This document shows, piece after piece, positions 51,893-52,318 of a DNA stretch of 52,318 bases; within the stretch, counting starts at the first letter, position 1, and each line of letters begins with the position of its first letter. The DNA is taken from the NCBI RefSeq assembly GCF_000826125.2, contig NZ_LN651373.1:440381-492698 (forward strand), read 5' to 3'. A program made the position numbers and the translations under genes. Origin of the DNA: Bhargavaea cecembensis. GTDB lineage: Bacteria; Bacillota; Bacilli; Bacillales_A; Planococcaceae. The notes beneath the pieces were generated by a model. That model ran no database searches. It had not been told where the DNA came from and worked only from the letters and a program-made list of their open reading frames with translations.

Positions 51893-52318
51893 ACAGCCCG
51901 GCCTCCAGACATCCGTCCAGGACCTCGGCCGCCCGGGCTTCCAGCAATACGGCGTCGTCGCGGGCGGGGCGATGGACACCGTCTCCCTCCGGATCGCCAA
52001 CATGCTCGCCGGGAACGCCCCCGGCAGCGCGGCGCTCGAAGCCGCGATCGCCGGACCGGCGCTTTTGTTTGAAGAAGACCGGCTGATCGCGTTGGCCGGG
52101 GCGGATCTCTCGGCCGAAATCGACGGCATGCGGGTGCCGATGTGCCGGCCGGTCGCAGTGAGAAAAGGGTCCGTGCTCCGGTTCGGCCGGCCGGTTTCCG
52201 GCTGCCGGGTGTACATTGCGGTCGCGGGCGGCATCGACGTGCCGGAAGTGATGAACAGCCGGTCGACTTATATGAAGGCGGGAATCGGCGGATTCCGGGG
52301 GCGTCTGCTTCAGAAAGG
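51879..52318 (+). CDS. pxpC: 5-oxoprolinase subunit C (KipA/biotin-dependent carboxyltransferase-like), 5' part
   Basis: The first 146 codons are present and the gene runs off the right edge. The start [41 protein letters not shown] and [16 protein letters not shown] are diagnostic of PxpC/KipA. [34 protein letters not shown] continues the carboxyltransferase-like fold. ATG at 51879 lies inside the last codons of pxpB with AGGAGG nine bases before it, so the two are translationally coupled. Confidence 0.92.
   Translation, partial: [146 protein letters not shown]

Overview
The window is a chromosomal segment of a moderately high-GC member of the Bacillota, most likely a Planococcaceae-type bacillus (Bhargavaea, Planococcus or Sporosarcina relatives). 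This is an inference. It rests on B. subtilis-like gene sets (YcgT-type ferredoxin-NADP reductase, YkvI, YdgG/YdgH, GlpP antitermination, DUF3231, PxpBC), strong AAGGAGG-type ribosome binding sites with frequent GTG/TTG starts, SigA-type promoters, and intrinsic terminators after most units. Most genes are GC-rich (one sampled 60-base line is 63% GC). The block at about 16.1-22.4 kb is clearly more AT-rich (a sampled line is 45%).

Layout. 0-3.1 kb: a minus-strand siderophore ABC importer (permease end, ATPase, lipoprotein) divergent from a YcgT-like reductase, with a Fur box between them. 3.3-7.6 kb: an RpiR-regulated operon with a GNAT enzyme, an N-succinylamino-acid racemase-like enolase and a YkvI transporter, matching the known D- to L-amino acid conversion pathway. 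7.8-16.1 kb: a sialic acid catabolic locus in two units (nanE-nanA-SSS symporter-FAD oxidoreductase; nanK-nanR-nagA). 16.1-22.4 kb: an AT-richer, probably acquired island with an XRE-cupin regulator, hydantoinase/oxoprolinase subunits A and B, a small cupin and an NCS1 permease. 22.4-28 kb: AlkA, a guanine-riboswitch-controlled purine permease and phosphoribosyltransferase, coproporphyrinogen oxidase (HemY/CgoX) and a PfkB sugar kinase. 28.4-33.7 kb: two tandem pRiA4b ORF-3-like paralogues and a formamidase-family protein. 33.8-38.1 kb: glpP, glpK and glpD, with a clear GlpP-type terminator in the glpD leader. 38.1-43.5 kb: a divergent XRE-cupin regulator/MFS/ornithine cyclodeaminase-like cassette, a luciferase-like monooxygenase and a quinone oxidoreductase-like MDR protein. 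43.9-50.9 kb: RlmA-type methyltransferase, a PH-domain protein, an HrtBA-like ABC exporter, DUF3231, and YdgG/YdgH. The end holds pxpB and the 5' part of pxpC.

The most unusual feature is a set of seven intergenic repeat arrays (near 3.2, 7.7, 9.6, 28.0, 31.8-32.3, 43.5-43.8 and 51.0 kb). Their core sequences differ, but all have a period of exactly 21 bp, with a conserved purine-rich core of about 10-16 bp and a variable spacer. I count 49 units. Two cores recur at two separate loci in opposite orientation. One array has higher-order 66-bp linkers and another alternates orientation block by block. None lies in the AT-rich island. They are not CRISPR arrays, and I cannot assign them to a described element.

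The metabolic theme is scavenging of cell-wall or host-derived nitrogen and carbon: sialic acid, D-amino acids, cyclic amides (HyuAB, PxpBC), formamide-like amides, purines, glycerol phosphate and siderophore iron.
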